A stretch of DNA of 64,000 nt. Source: Trichostrongylus colubriformis (taxonomy: Eukaryota; Nematoda; Chromadorea; Rhabditida; Trichostrongylidae). Positions within the stretch are counted from its first letter, which is position 1; every line of letters starts with the position of its first letter. Below the pieces are notes generated by a model. The model searched no databases. It was not told the DNA's origin and was given only the letters and a program-made list of their open reading frames with translations. This document shows, piece by piece, positions 1-13,000 of the stretch. The stretch spans positions 37,199,282 to 37,263,281 of the forward strand of contig OZ022258.1 of NCBI GenBank assembly GCA_963978905.1. The letters run 5' to 3'. Position numbers and translations under genes: made by a program.

Positions 1-1160
1 AGGGCTTAGGCAAAAACCACATTCCCCGGTTTGCACTGATATCTTAGTACCTTCCAACACATTAAAAAACACAATACTAAAACAGACATTAAAGCATAAA
101 AACCCAAGGAACAAAAAAGGAGGCAGTGAAATAACAAGAACTAAGCATTTACCCTAAGCCTTTGGGGGGGGGGGGAACACTCCACACTCGGTAGGTCATC
201 AATGGCAGGGAAGATTTTGTTTGTTTATTTACTTTCGACATTTTAAAATAAAAACATCCTGATGACAATCGGACACGTTGATATTACATGTTTTGAAAAC
301 TTGTAATGGAATTAATTCTTTATTGTAACTTCAGATGTGCTTTTGAATACCTCCCCCATAGTACATGAGCGCCCTCTTCCCTAACGTACAGCTAACAAAA
401 TTCCTTGTATCCATCTTCATGAGAGCAACAATGAAACATAGCGCGAACATGCCCCTCTGAAAAGCAGGGGGTCCTTTTTTCTCCACTTTTCTCGAATTTC
501 AAATACATCCAATTTTTTAAAAAATTTCATTGTGCTCATATTACAGCGTTCGTATTCTCTCGTATGTTTATCAAGTTTCTTTGTTTTTCTGTGTCATTCT
601 ATCCGGTTTTCTCAGGTGTATCAGAATTCTTCTCAAGGTAAAATATGTGAACGTCGGCATAGATCGATAACTTTGGTTGCCATATCATTCTCATTAAGTT
701 GTGGAGGATGGTGTTAGTACAGAGACGTTCCTTCTTTACACCGCCAATTCAAAGAAAGTGAAGCTCACATTGAAAGTTCAGGCCTCGAAGGTGTCGCTTA
801 TCTAAGCTGGGATTACCGAGGATGACTCTCACTGTGCCTGAATTCAAGGTTTGCCTTTTCGGATGAGCAAACAGACATAAGCCTTCTATTGATAGGCATT
901 AATTGTTAGGGATTGTCGAGATGGCCACTATTTAGTCCCCGTTTTCTGCTTCAGTTTTCAGAGCCGTTCCCATTACTCCTTTCAATGTTTTTCACGGCTT
1001 TCAGTTTCACAAGTGGGCATCACACTGAGCTGGAAGCTTCACCCCTCCAAGTAATTGTTGATATATAAGGCGAATAAATGAAGTCTGATGAGGGAATCAC
1101 TGTGACAAATGAATATACAATTGAGTATTTGCATATACAATGATTTGCAGCGGCCATGCG
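1..1160. other. AT-rich stretch without a recognisable gene
   Basis: I see no splice-bounded exon or known domain here. The only notable feature is a run of 12 G at 164-175. Reading frames are short and have no family resemblance. Confidence 0.4.
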
Positions 1161-1165
1161 ATGTA

Positions 1166-1200
1166 TTAGGTCAGTCAAAAAGTGTCCGCCGTTTTGCATT
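1166..1200 (+). mobile_element. Mariner-type terminal repeat, solitary
   Basis: The sequence TTAGGTCAGTCAAAAAGTGT preceded by TA has the form of a mariner terminal repeat. I could not find its partner or a transposase nearby, so it may be a solo end or a decayed element. The following roughly 500 bases hold nothing I recognise. Confidence 0.4.
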
Positions 1201-1887
1201 GCCGAAGATCATAATTTCGCTCAGACACAGTCGATTGTAACGAAACAAAAACCATCAGACCAATCATACGTTCCTCTTCAATTATAGTGCAGATACTATT
1301 TTTGTTCAAAATTTCCATTCCTTAAAATCTGGAAACAGTTGAAAAGCGATTTTGACAATCCTCTATTCTTGGAACCATATCTCATCTGAGAGATGCTTTA
1401 GGAGTGCCAGAAGCAGTGATCCATATTGGACACATACCAGATTTACAAAAAATAAAGAGAAACATCGGCACCTTGTTTCGTGCAGCTTTTTGAGTAGCAC
1501 ATCTTCGGATGTGGGGCTTTGGCGTCACGGCGGGAGGCGCTGGGTCTTTACCTGCTCCATAGAGGAGAGCGTATTTCCGGTGAACTTCGGTCAGTTTTTA
1601 TTGAAAGGTTGCACTGCTGTGTAGAGGAGTCGCTCGCAGAATTTCGATAGCCTGCGATTACGTAGCCCATGAAAAAGTAACCAAAGATTGCATTATTTTG
1701 GACCATTGTCTATCCTGGCGTAAACTTGTAAGACTACCTTCCTGTTATCCGCAGCTGGCGACATCCCTACCAAAACTAGACGTTATATTCATAGTTAACT
1801 GCGACGTATTAACTAGAAGTTCTGAGCAGGGTACACCGGGAGTTGAGGATTCCTCGACAGGGGGTCGTGTTTGAAAGGGGGATAAGG

Positions 1888-2105
1888 GTCGTAATTGCAG
1901 AGGTCAGCAATGGTTCCAGACGAGATGATAAGCGGTAGGTATCGTCAGCTGACCCGGTTAGGTAAGAAAATGTCGTTGAATTTGAGTGATCAATACAAAA
2001 ATTACAGTAATGAAATGCTTGCTAATCCTATGCAATCAGCGGTAGTTATTGATCCTGTAGAGGTTATGTAGATGCTGGAAGGGGAGGAGCGAAGTCGTAA
2101 ATAGG
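1888..2105 (+). repeat. Dispersed repeat, inverted partner at 61.2 kb
   Basis: This segment is similar to the reverse complement of 61135-61330: both share a block starting at a GGGTCGTAAYTGCAG motif and another ending near GTAGAGGTTATGTAGATGCT. Conceptual translation of both copies gives similar peptides broken by stops, which suggests an old coding repeat such as a retroelement. A cysteine pair resembling a degenerate zinc knuckle lies beside the 61 kb copy. The class is not established. Confidence 0.45.
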
Positions 2106-2531
2106 CTCCCGTTGAGGGGTGAGGGTCGTATTAAGACGGCCATTTTCCTCGACATCTGCTGGTGCCCTGGTTCTGAGGCATCTTGTGGCACCACCCAAAG
2201 ATAGCACTCACTGTGACTTGAAAAATGGTTGGAATAGCGCGGTTTTTCAGGATCGTCTTTGGAATCCACATGTAGATGGGAGAACAGACTTTTCTATACC
2301 ATGTAACACACAAAGCCAATCCATCTACTCATAGGGGTAAAAGGTTTAACGGGCCTGGGCGGATATTGATACCCGCTTCATGAGAGTGGAAGTGTGCGCA
2401 CCCCTAATCATTCTATTCGATAGCGAGATGGAATGTAGAGTATTACCTATGTGCCAGAAAAGCACTTGAGAACATTGAGTCATGCTCTTCAAAAAGCAGT
2501 TTCGCGTGATTGCTGATGAGATCGGAAATTT

Positions 2532-2860
2532 TCATGTCAGGGAATCTCTTGGAGCAGTCGTGCGCGGAAAAATGGTATCTGTCACCCCTATATTCATGTC
2601 GTGTTTGCTTAATAAGGACCTCATGCTAAGTTTCACGCAAAAAAAGTGAGAACCCGCGCTTTCGGAGACGGAGAGAAATTGTTTACATAACTTCCTGTTC
2701 CTGCAACCATCGGAGTCCCGCCCCCTCGTCCACCACTTTGAAAGGCTGTTTCTTAACCGGATTCTCACTTTTCTCGTGAGACCTTGCATGCGGCCCTTAT
2801 TGAGCAGATACAACATGAACATATGGGTAACACAGAAACTCAATTTTCCGAGCACGATTC
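2532..2860. repeat. Dispersed repeat, partner inside SWEET intron 2
   Basis: The stretch around 2785-2850 (TCATGCGGCYCTYA-like start, then AATACAACAT and GGTAACA motifs) resembles 4500-4560 inside intron 2 of the SWEET gene. Reading frames are broken in both. I cannot assign a class. Confidence 0.3.
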
Positions 2861-3010
2861 TTTCAAATTGACCAAGGCAGAAGTGAAAAACGTCGCTGCT
2901 GTCATACACCATCATCTTGCTTTGATTGTTCTACTTATTGTTTATTTATTGCACTATGTATGTACCTTTTCTTATCTTTACTAAACTAAAATGCTGATTG
3001 GGTCACGGTA

Positions 3011-3080
3011 GAAACTGGAGATTTGTATGTCAAATCACATTGTATGTATGTCACACTTCGTATGTCAAATCTCCAGTTTC
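3011..3080. repeat. 15-bp inverted repeat upstream of SWEET
   Basis: GAAACTGGAGATTTG at 3011-3025 is perfectly complementary to 3066-3080, with TATGT repeats in the loop. It lies about 100 bp before the SWEET start. It could be a hairpin, a decayed miniature element or a regulatory palindrome; nothing decides between these. Confidence 0.55.
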
Positions 3081-3171
3081 CTTTCGTTACACCAATCAAT
3101 ATTTCAGTTTTGTCGTTGTACGGTATCTCTTTAGTCGCTACTGATATAGATGCAAAAAAGCTTTACGAAAT

Positions 3172-3181
3172 CTGTTTTCAG
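3172..3181 (+). promoter_or_regulatory. Probable trans-splice acceptor of the SWEET gene
   Basis: A pyrimidine-rich CTGTTTTCAG ends 7 bases before the first ATG (3189) and no coding exon lies upstream in frame. In nematodes this layout usually marks spliced-leader addition. The assignment is inferred from position and consensus only. Confidence 0.5.
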
Positions 3182-3188
3182 AGCAACC

Positions 3189-6100
3189 ATGGAAATCACT
3201 GCAATGTCTATATTCACCGCATGGCTCGGTGTCTTTTCGATATCGTTCACACTTATGCCACTGTAAGTCTCAGCTAACTGTATGGAGCCTTCACTGACAC
3301 GCTCTCAAAAAGCGCAGCTGTACAATTGCCTTTTCAGCATGATGGTGCTCGACTGGCGTCGTCGTGGAACTGCTGAAGGGTTTTCATCTGTGAATTTTGT
3401 GTTACCTATGCTCATGTAGGTGTCATCTTCCTCAAAAATTTTCTTCTGACACCAGTACAACAGAACCATATTTTTCTGCTTTATGCACTAAAAATTCTTT
3501 CATTATCTTCATGCATAGCCAAGCAGAGCAAGGCGAACGGCGCAGAAACAGTGGGATAAAAGGACTAACCACAGAAAGATGATAGATCGATGAGGCTATT
3601 TATTTATGTTAACGTCCACCTCTTTGTTCATAGCATGATCCGGCGAGTTACGTTCCAACAGGACAGACCCCACGCAGGTCGACGGAACACTCGTCACACA
3701 AGTGATTCATGGGCTGATTTGTAAGCGACGCTAGGAGACTTATAATGGGGTCACTCAGGTCACCTTTTCATCAGACACAGGTCGGTAATATCCTAATGAG
3801 AAGGAGAGGGGGGGGGGGGGGGATGGCAGGATGTTGAATGTGGATGGAAAACGTTGAGCATCATATGGAGCCTCCCTTGACAACAACCAATTCTTGCCTC
3901 TGGTGCTTACAGTCCAGCAGGTGAGAGGAGCTTCTTCGCGAGGAGAAACGGTTCCCCCCCCCCTCCTCCTCCCCGAAGAGAAAGTAACCGGCGGAGTACG
4001 GTTCGCAAAGCACTTCGCCGCGCTGTACATGATTGATGTGCCAGCCTACCGTAACTGTTACATATGTACAGGGTATGATCCTGTTAGGCTAATACATATT
4101 ACCGTTCAACATTCATGTAAAGGCATGCCACTAGTTATCATTTGAAGAGATCACCTACGGAAAATCCATAATTCTAGCTTCACTCAACCACTTCACCAGA
4201 TACCGTAATGAAGAAAAACACAAAAAACCGATTGATATCCTTCGTTCCAAAGTAGAAATCGAAAAACTGGAAGTAGAACAATTCTTTTGAACTCCCGCCG
4301 AGCAACATTTGAACAACCGTCGACGTGCAGAGCGCAGTTCGAATTTTGCACGATAATTTACTCCTCACTACGCGTTCTTGACCACGTAACCGTCGCCTCT
4401 TTGCTTTTGAAGTCCTCGTTGCCGACCCCCTTGGACGTCAGACATCACTTTGACGGGCTCTATCTCAGCCAATTTCTTGTTTCTTCACATGAAACTTCTC
4501 ATGCGGCTCTCAGCAAGCGAATACAACATAAATGTATTGGTAACAGAAGAACTTGAATCTCCGGGGACGATTCCTTTGACAACTTACCTCCTCTCATCCC
4601 TAAAATAACACATCTGATTTCCAATATACAGATCACAATATACAGATCAATCATCAGCCTTGCTGCGCTGCTTCTGTAATATCATTCCTGGTAGCCTGAT
4701 GACCCGAGATCAGGGAAGTAATCTGACACTTACAATTTCCTCTAATGCTCAGGTTGCCATGATCAATTTCTCAAAACTCTGGGACAGTTTTATCAGTGGC
4801 TGTTTGTAGGTGGAGAATTCCCTGTTCTAATGAATAAGGGAATGAAATCCTCGATCTAGGCTATCTTAATCCACATTTTATGAAGAAGTTGAATTATTGA
4901 TCCCTATTTAGGACATCATGTTGGCTGAGGCACGGTTATATGACCAACGATAGCACCAACATCACCATCAACACTATAAACATAGCATTCTTCATATTTT
5001 ATATTGCGGCGTTCGCCTACTACCAACCGAAGAGGGTAAGTTATTATTCCATCTCATTTTGAAGACACCCGAACCTCTACATCATTTCATGGGACGGGTT
5101 CTGCAAAATCTAGTCTCCGAAGCGACGCTACTGATGCATAGTAAAATATTTGAAATCTATTAGTATAGTTCACGACACATTCCACGCTCGCTGAGGTACA
5201 GTCCATTTCGGAGCGCCTGACAGGGCGTGGTCTACGGATTTGGGTGAGTGGCGAGAGTGAAAGTGTGTGGCGGAGTGAGAGAGTTTGATACACTTTCATC
5301 CAAATCCGTAGGCCACGGCCTATCAGGCGCTCCGAAATGGACTGTATCTTGATCGTCACTGGCTGAAAGCTCTTGGCAGTGTCTTGGCCGCAATCTTGGG
5401 TGGTGCTAAGGAGTGTGGCCAAAAACGCTTCTTGGGTCCTTGAGACCATCATAGTCTCTCCGACGAACTTGCTATGTGCTTCGTGAGAATCCAGTCGGAA
5501 TTGCTGCGGCCATGTCAAGTTACCCCAATGAAAGTGAGAGATAATGGCGTTGGAACTCCATGGATATGTATCCCTTCCTAATCTTGGCCACGGCTTCGAT
5601 CCAGTAAGACCGCGTTCATACTCAGCGGTTGCAGGGCGTAGCTTTGTTCACAGGCAGCGAGGCAGAATGGTACGAAGGAACTGCAGAGATGACGCAGGCA
5701 ACGAGACAGCGTGGCATAGGCGGAGACGCAGACACGCAGTCATGCTGTGCCGCGGGGTATGAACGCACCTAAAACTGACCAGTTTCAGAAATATCTCTAT
5801 GGACAATTATTGGCATGTGCAATAGTGATCAAGACGGTATTCATGTACGTCGATACGCAGAGTGAGTTGTCGTCGACCGTTGAAGTTTCGATGTTTTCTA
5901 GCATAATTTGCATTATAACTGAAGTATTTAGGAAGTGATGTAGCACCTGATGTAATGGGTTCCATCGCAGCAGCAACGCAAATCGCCTCACTGGCTGGTG
6001 GTGTCTATGAAATTGTGAGTATTAGTTGTTATATGCAGACATCTACGTAAATGAAAGGGTTTCGATCTCGCAAACACAGGAATCAGACCTCATAACGCCC

Positions 6101-7500
6101 TTTATCAAAGGAAAACCGCCTCAGGATAGCAGGGCAACACTCTTATCCCTGTTGGTCTTTGGGTTTCACAATGAACAACCGAATAAGGAACATGGACGAG
6201 GTTTCTGTGCAGCATATTTCCACGCTTCATTGCCAGCAAATGTACTCAAATACAAATAGGCTGGGTATGCCCTCTTGGCACAGGTGGTGTAGTGATACAG
6301 TAGCGCTCAAAAGTCTTCGGCTGAACACTTTTTTGTCATGACTTTTTTCCTATTTGACCAAATTTGACAAAATTTTTTATGGGGTGTCTGACCCTGATGT
6401 CAACAATTCCTTCTACTTGAGTGCCGCTTGACACTTTTTATGGTTTTTTACAAGAATTTACTACAAGTCCACCCAAAAAAAGAAAAAGGATTGATCAAGA
6501 AAAACGGCTTTCTTTACAAAAACAAAACGGGCAAGCCTCAGAGAACATTACTACATCGTAGAAAGACCACGACTTTTGATGACAGCGGCAAAGCGGGACG
6601 ACATAGCGATGACACTCCAAATACAAAAGATTTCATATAACCACGTAACCTACACCGTTGAGCGCCAAAGCAGTATATTAAGTATGCAGTGTCTCCAACA
6701 ACATATTAAAATTTCTCTTAAATCGGTCCAGTTGCAAAAAAGTTACAAGTGGAAAACCCCAAGTGAAAGACCATTTCGCCGAAGACTTCTGAGCGCTACT
6801 GTAGGTGGCGCGCACTACCGGTCCTAAGGTGCAGAGAACTACCGCTCAGCCCAACCAAGCCTTTCATCTGTTCGGAGTAGGAAATTTCCATCGGACTCGT
6901 CTAAGAGGATATAAGCCCCGTCTTTTATATCGGTTGTCCTCCGTAAGTCACTTTTTAGGCCAATTCCTATTCACCTACCACCACAATTCCGAATGGAACT
7001 GGAATACGCGGCCATCCCAACAAGGGATTGATTAATGTCAAAATTTTTCTTTTATGGACCTCTCATCTGCTCGTGTCTCCTACTTGCGCTGCGTTTAAAA
7101 GCCTGGAGAGGGCCTTCGAGGATACACGTATTACTCAACCTGTCAGAAGAGCTACCTATCGACGTTCTTCTCTCTTTTCTGCATTTCAATATTTCCAGAA
7201 GCGAGCGATTTCGTTCGGACATACGGAATATCTACCGGCGATGTTCCAGTACGCCATGTTCCTGCTCATCGTGCAATGGCTTGCCTTTGGTCTTTTGACA
7301 GGAAACCAATACATTGCGGTAAGTCATATTCTTGAAACACAGCCCATCCCTTCACGATGAATAACATTCAGATCGCCAACATAGCCGCTCTCATTGTAAA
7401 CGTCGCCACAATCTCTTTGTACTTCGTATATCCACCACTGACGTGGCGTGTTCCCATAATTGGTACAGGGCCGCAACTGAAGGAAAAGAAGAAGGAATAG
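3189..7500 (+). CDS. SWEET-family sugar transporter, complete, 7 exons
   Basis: Exons: 3189-3262, 3338-3415, 4912-5035, 5789-5861, 5932-6014, 7199-7318, 7372-7500. All junctions are GT-AG with matching phases, giving about 226 residues, a usual SWEET length. The product should be a plasma- or endomembrane uniporter moving mono- or disaccharides down their gradient. Seven hydrophobic segments are visible in the 3+1+3 SWEET order. The first repeat holds the charged loop after TM1 (LDWRRRGTAEG, exon 2) and the WLRHG motif after TM2. The second repeat shows the matching GHTEYLPAMFQY stretch and QWLAFGLLTG in TM6. The tail is short and lysine-rich (KEKKKE). Introns 3 and 5 carry a MITE and a SINE with a nested Tc1-type element. 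Exon 4 could start 6 bases earlier. The family call is firm; the orthologue among the nematode swt genes is not determined. Confidence 0.88.
5199..5344. mobile_element. 146-bp MITE with CAGTCC termini, TA duplication
   Basis: The ends CAGTCCATTTCGGAGCGCC and its reverse complement are near-perfect inverted repeats, flanked by TA at 5197-5198 and 5345-5346. Size, TA target and CAG ends fit a Tc1/mariner-derived miniature element. It sits in intron 3 of the SWEET gene. A diverged second copy is at 12791-12954. Confidence 0.75.
6278..7047 (+). mobile_element. tRNA-derived SINE split by a Tc1-type element
   Basis: The head (GGTGGTGTAGTGA at 6283-6295) and the body (from TAGGTGGCGCGCACTACC at 6802 to a tail near 7047) match the SINE family seen intact at 41026-41321. 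The two parts are separated by the 504-bp element at 6298-6801, which landed at a TA in the tRNA-like head. The whole lies in SWEET intron 5. Confidence 0.7.
6298..6801. mobile_element. Tc1/mariner-type element inserted in a SINE
   Basis: The termini CAGTAGCGCTCAAAAGTCTT and the reverse complement of CAGTAGCGCTCAGAAGTCTT form inverted repeats of at least 24 bp, with TA at 6296-6297 and 6802-6803. The 504-bp interior has only short frames, so it is a non-autonomous or deleted copy. The SINE sequence resumes exactly after the second TA. Confidence 0.8.
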
Positions 7501-8472
7501 GAGTCAACTGATAATACATACAGGATTCCGAATAGATTCATTTATTACCAGCGTTTCGCCTTCTTGCCGCTCTGCCCATAATCTCCACGTATATCACATG
7601 TCAAGTACGGTTACCCTTAATTGATGTCTAGACGATGGTAGGGAATTCGCTCCATCCCTCGTGTAAAATCAAGCAGTTTCAGTTGATGCTAGATCATCAG
7701 ATAGTATTCCACCAGAATACGAATTTGTTTTTCGAGCGGCTTCTGTCATAGCTACCTATCCATCCAATCGTGCCCTTTTGTAGAACAACACAACTGTATA
7801 AAGCAAATTATTTCACGCACTACTTCGAACAAGGCACAAATTCAAAAACTTGGTACACATGTTACTACACAGTGAACAAAAACAGCATTTTCAATAACGA
7901 AATGAGGGTCAAGCTGGTGAAGGTAATCTATTTAAGAGTCTTCACTTTCTCTCCTTCAGACCCGCGTCGAACGGAAGCGAATGGGAGTAACGGTGGTGAT
8001 ATGTTTTGTGATCTTATCTAACACAGATAATGTGTCGATCTCACTCTCAAATGAATGTGAGATGCTTAATCTCCAGGAACGGCGGGCCCTGCCATAGCTG
8101 GAGATTTGCTCATGTGCATCTATCTCGTTCCTCTGTATGCGCTACTATGAGATTGTTTCCTATCTTTTCCAGTAAAAGAGAGGGCCATGCGAGACGCTGA
8201 GAAGATGTAGTTGAGAAAGAAGGGAGTATTCCTGCCCATGTCCAGGAGCCACCACCCTCAGAAGCGTGTGTTCTCATCCGTCCGTTTTGTTAACATGGGC
8301 GAATACAGGAAAAGAACGGAAATTCACTACTCGCCAAATAAGTTCACTGCAGCCAAATCGTTACCAATATTTCACCATAGAATGACCCTCATGTTGAATG
8401 ACAATATGTACAAAGAATGACAAGGACCATTACGGAACAATTAGGACAATTTCTCCAATGCAAGTAAAGAAA
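7501..8472. other. Region between SWEET and the chromodomain gene, no gene seen
   Basis: It contains the 3' side of both convergent genes and no splice-bounded exon. Complementary short blocks around TCTCCAG (8070-8110) could form a weak hairpin. No known element was recognised. Confidence 0.35.
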
Positions 8473-9511
8473 CTACTTATTCAACTTTTTCTTCTTACGT
8501 GAAACCTTCTTACTGCTATCGTCCTTCTCGAAGGCGGCACACATTTCCTCTGGCAGACTGAATGTGCTTTCCATGTAGGCGAAAAGCTCTTCAGGATACA
8601 GTTTCTTCACCTTTAATGGTATAAAATACGCTTTCAATTATTTTATTTGCTTTGCTCTACTTAAAATCGTCGTAGTCGACTGCCAGAACCTTTTCTACAT
8701 TTTTACGCACTTCGTACTCCGCTTATCTTTCTCTGATGTCCTGGGCACAAAGATCCTAATAGATTCGCAAGGCAGTATTCTTCGTAGAAGGTTCGATGAC
8801 TATTAGGTTTTCAGCTAAGTTAGCGCATATTAGTAAGCGTATAACTTTGTAGCTCGATATCACGCCAAATAAGAGATCCATGTTGTTAAGGTCCGGATCC
8901 AGACAAATGAAAGGTTCTGCCATTATGGTGTACCCTTAAGGCAATAGCTAATGGGACCTATTTAAAAACGTCAGTTTATAATTCAGTGGATTCAAGTGCG
9001 CATAAGCTCAATGAATACCCGTTAAGCTTCAAATAGAAACGGACAACCGGGAGGGAAAGCTTCGACTCACTTGCTCGTACGGCATAAGATCGAGGATTAC
9101 TTCATCATTCGAATTCTGTTCTCGTTTCGATTGTCTAAAAAACATGTGAAAAATACGAAGCCGGGGATATAAACATGAAAACCCATAACCGCAATAGACA
9201 TACCTTTTAATCACCAAGTCCATGTCTTTAATACAAGTTTTTTGTAAATTCTCAGGAGTGTGTAAGGGGCCCAACACTTCGACGGTCATATGATAATCAT
9301 CAAGTAGTCCTGCGTCCATATCTTGTTCATATACCCACGTTGGCCTGCAAATGTAAGCAACATTTAGAATCAATAAGTGTTAGTAACATAAATCCTTACA
9401 AAGTATTTAGCAAATAACGTACTCCCAGTCCACCAGATACTCCATCTTGTTTTTCCCTTCCATTTTCCGAGCTTTCAGAATGCGCTTGATCTCGTACTTC
9501 TCTCCACTCAT
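8473..9511 (-). pseudogene. Chromodomain protein gene, 3' part apparently decayed
   Basis: Three clean exons (9423-9511, 9204-9344, 9071-9134 on -) join in phase into 98 residues. Residues from about 6 show a chromodomain: YEIKRILKARKMEGKNK, then YLVDWEP, TWVYEQDMDA and LLDDYH, giving the aromatic residues expected to cage methyl-lysine. The start has an acceptor (AATTCCAG) 4 bases upstream. Further down, a coding-like stretch (about 8650-8930) reads well except for TAG and TAA codons where glutamine (CAG, CAA) would fit and no phase-0 acceptor for its frame. The last exon ends with a basic SRKKKKLNK tail at 8473. Either the gene has recently decayed by C-to-T changes or my 3' exon boundaries are wrong. 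HP1/CEC-like chromatin reading would be the expected role if it is active. The orthologue is not identified. Confidence 0.6.
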
Positions 9512-10025
9512 TTTTCTGGAATTGTGAATAATATCCAGCTAGGTTCACCTACAGTCTGCAAAGAAAAAAAAGTAATAAGCGTAACAATAGTATAACAGGG
9601 AAATGCCCACCAAATGAAGTAGTAAGGAAAATTGATACTGTAATTTATTGAGGCATAACATCATAGATGTTAGAAATTACGAACATGCGCATTTTGCGAC
9701 AGAAGGCGACGCAGTGTCACATATTCACACTAGTAAACTAAATAAAGTAAAGAAAACGTTATGGTACACTTCCACAGAGTACGATTGAAATGACAAAACC
9801 CGAAGAACAGAAACCAGGACCGGTGATTGAATGTCAACAATTCAAATATAGCAGCATCGTGAATAATAATACCTATCTCTCCGGACAGTACTGCTCAAAA
9901 TATCGACTTACAATAAACGAGAATATCAATATAAAATTAAAATTAAGTGAACAAGTACAAAAAACAACGACAGCAGATCATGTTTGAAATACATAATAAT
10001 GCTCAATACTCAGTTCGGAAGAAAA

Positions 10026-13000
10026 CTAAAATCCCCCAGGCAGGAAGTAGACTTGTCCTTTGTGCCGGACCTCTCTTATTCGCCGAACATGTCGCAAACA
10101 AGGCACTGCTGTACGAAAAAGAGTTTTCGAACGATCCTTCATTAGAGGCTTGACATCAGCTTCCTGACAAAACAGCTGACCAGCAATTTGAGCGGGTTCC
10201 TAGAAGTGAAAGAGTTCAGGGTTCAAAAAGCGTGAAAAATGATAACTACAATGAGACAATTTTTGAGTCGAAACATCCCCAAATGTTAGCTCTATCGCGT
10301 GATTTCAGCAAGCACGAGCAGCAGTATGCTGAACCACACCTTCAAGCAACCCCACAACTCTCACAGTCAATTTCAATACAAAAATAGATAGGGCTGAGAA
10401 TGGACCCAGGTTCAATACTGGATACCACAGCGTTTGATATAGCGCCGCATTAAGCAGAATTTCGAATTGGCATAGTCTCCGAATCCAGAAAATTTAAAAA
10501 TCTAACCAAGATCAAACTCCTCTAGGATCAGAGCTCCAATGCCAAGTCTTTATGGGCACTACGATTTTAAGTTTAAGGGTGAGTGTGCCAGAGTACATTT
10601 CATATGAAGGATTAAACAGTGCGAGAGAGTAGTGAAACATAGGAAATTCAAAGAATTTGTTGCGTGCGGCAACAGAAGTCAACACATGGCTCGGCGAGAT
10701 CTCGTTAAGAACGACAGAACCTGCCAAGTTATGTAATGAAAGTTTCCCACAGCATAGCATTATCCAGAGACCAAATCGCTTATATGCAATAAGATCTATG
10801 AATGAGAGTCTCGATCAGTTTCTGCCGGGTGACTTGCGAACTGTGGGGTTTTGCGTTGTTTTGCGCACCCAGTAAAAAAATGATGCAGTTAGGCATCGAG
10901 CCTCTCCCTCACCCCCTTATTCCCCAGACCTATCCCTGACAGATTACCACTTTTTCCGGGTTCCCGATGCAAACCTGCGGCAGAAAAATTATGCACGGTA
11001 AAAATGCCATTCTTGACTTTATTGATTCTCGCAATCGAGAATTTGATCGTGATGGTACATTTTCCTTACCAGATCGTTGGCAAAATTCTGTAGATTCGAA
11101 TGGTTTTTATTTCGACAAATAAAGTTGTGTCTGAGGGAAGCTATGGCCAATTACGTTTCGGCCATTTATTCTGCATAGACCTAATAGATACGTCTGGTGC
11201 ATATATCTATGCCACCCATCACTTGATGAGTCGGATATGTCCTAACTTTGACACTAGACCTTTCATAATGAAATGATGGTCACACCTAGACGTGACATCA
11301 ACAGCCAGTGCGCGGGTCCTCTTGGAAGAAATTATACTCCCAGGACGAAAAGAACAATAAACAACATGCATCCCGCCTGCAGGCACTGTTATAATGGATC
11401 ACGACAGAGTGAAAACAAGCAAGTACCTGCTCCTTCCATTTGCAGACCATATCCTTGTCTTTCATAGATAGCTTTTTGAAAGGTGCATTCAATAGACTTC
11501 GTTTGGCTGATAGAAACTCTTCCAACTTGTCGACAATCTCAAAAAAATAATAAGCCGGGATTGTAATCCACATACGATTTGCGACACTTACATCGTTCAG
11601 TTCCGGGAGTGTCATACGACCACGCATGTATTTGGGGATTTGTTCGAATTCAGCCGACGTTATAGAAGGGATGATGGTGTTTTTTGAGACTTCCTGAATC
11701 GAAACAATGCACATCTTTAGCTGACTGCTCAGCGATGAAGTTCAATATACTGATAGATAAACCAAAGTTACTCTATCCTCCTTAACGACATTTACAAAAC
11801 TACTCCTCAAACAATGCTCGATAGGAACAACAGTGTATCGGATTCAGACAAATCAAAAAGTTTTCGCTTGATAATATGATAGTATAAATGCTATGGATGA
11901 TAATCGAGGTACTCTTCCCATTGCTGGGTCATAAAGCAGTGTTGGTGGACTTTATCGAAGGTACGCGGTAGTTTAACGCTCACCTCAACACTTGCAGAAG
12001 ATTGCGTTGCTACATTGTCTACATTGGCAAGTGATTCAGTTTCTGGAAGTCCTTGATGGGCAGTCACATCGATCGGTGTGCTTCTCGCATAATTGATGGG
12101 AATATTTTCATCCTGAGTAAGAATACAAAAAATTAGAGGCGTAAAAAACACTTCTTAAATCTAAGTGTTCAGAGAACCTCGCTATCTTGTTACGAATATT
12201 TGAATTTAGAACAGGAATACCTACAAAGGGGCCACACTTCTATGACCACAGCTTTAGAATATATAAATTGTAGACTGATCTCAATGTGTGGTACAAACCA
12301 AGAGTGAGGGAAAACCATGTTTCGCAGCCGAAAAAAGGCATGAAGTGGCTACGGGGACCGATGTTCAGTACTAAAGAAGGCAAAATGGCAGAAAAACCTG
12401 GAGAGAACTTCGATATAGTACTAGGTTGCGAAGAAAACTTGAGCCGTTTTTGGCAATTCGACCTTAAGAATCATAACGTGGCTCGGTTTGCATAGAATGA
12501 GCATCAGTCGAGTCGTCACTTTTGCCAAAATGATGAAGATTTGCTCGTCCCATTTTGTCGAAAGCCTGATGATTAACATCGCGCGGAATCGTGAAATGTT
12601 ACTTCGTATCATCATGCTTCATGAACGCTCTGCTATTGAAGTTGTCCAGGTGTTTAGAAGAGTAGGGTTCAATTTAGATATGATAAGTATAACAGACGAG
12701 TAAGGCCTTTCGCCGGCAACTCCTTAAACTTCCTCTGTGATGAATGCGATCCCGCGGCATGCATTTTTGAGTTTTGGCGAATCACAGGCACAGTACATTT
12801 CGGAGCGCCTGATAGGTTGTTGCCTGCGGACTTGGGTGAATGGTGAGAGTGAGACTACGTGCCGAGAGTGAGAGTGTGTGGCGGGGTGAGAGAGTTTGAT
12901 ACACTCTCAGCTAAGTCCGAAGGACACGCCCTATCAGGCGCTCCGAAATAGACTTACCTGGTGTGGTCAACCACATCTGAATGGGATAGCCAGTAGTTAT

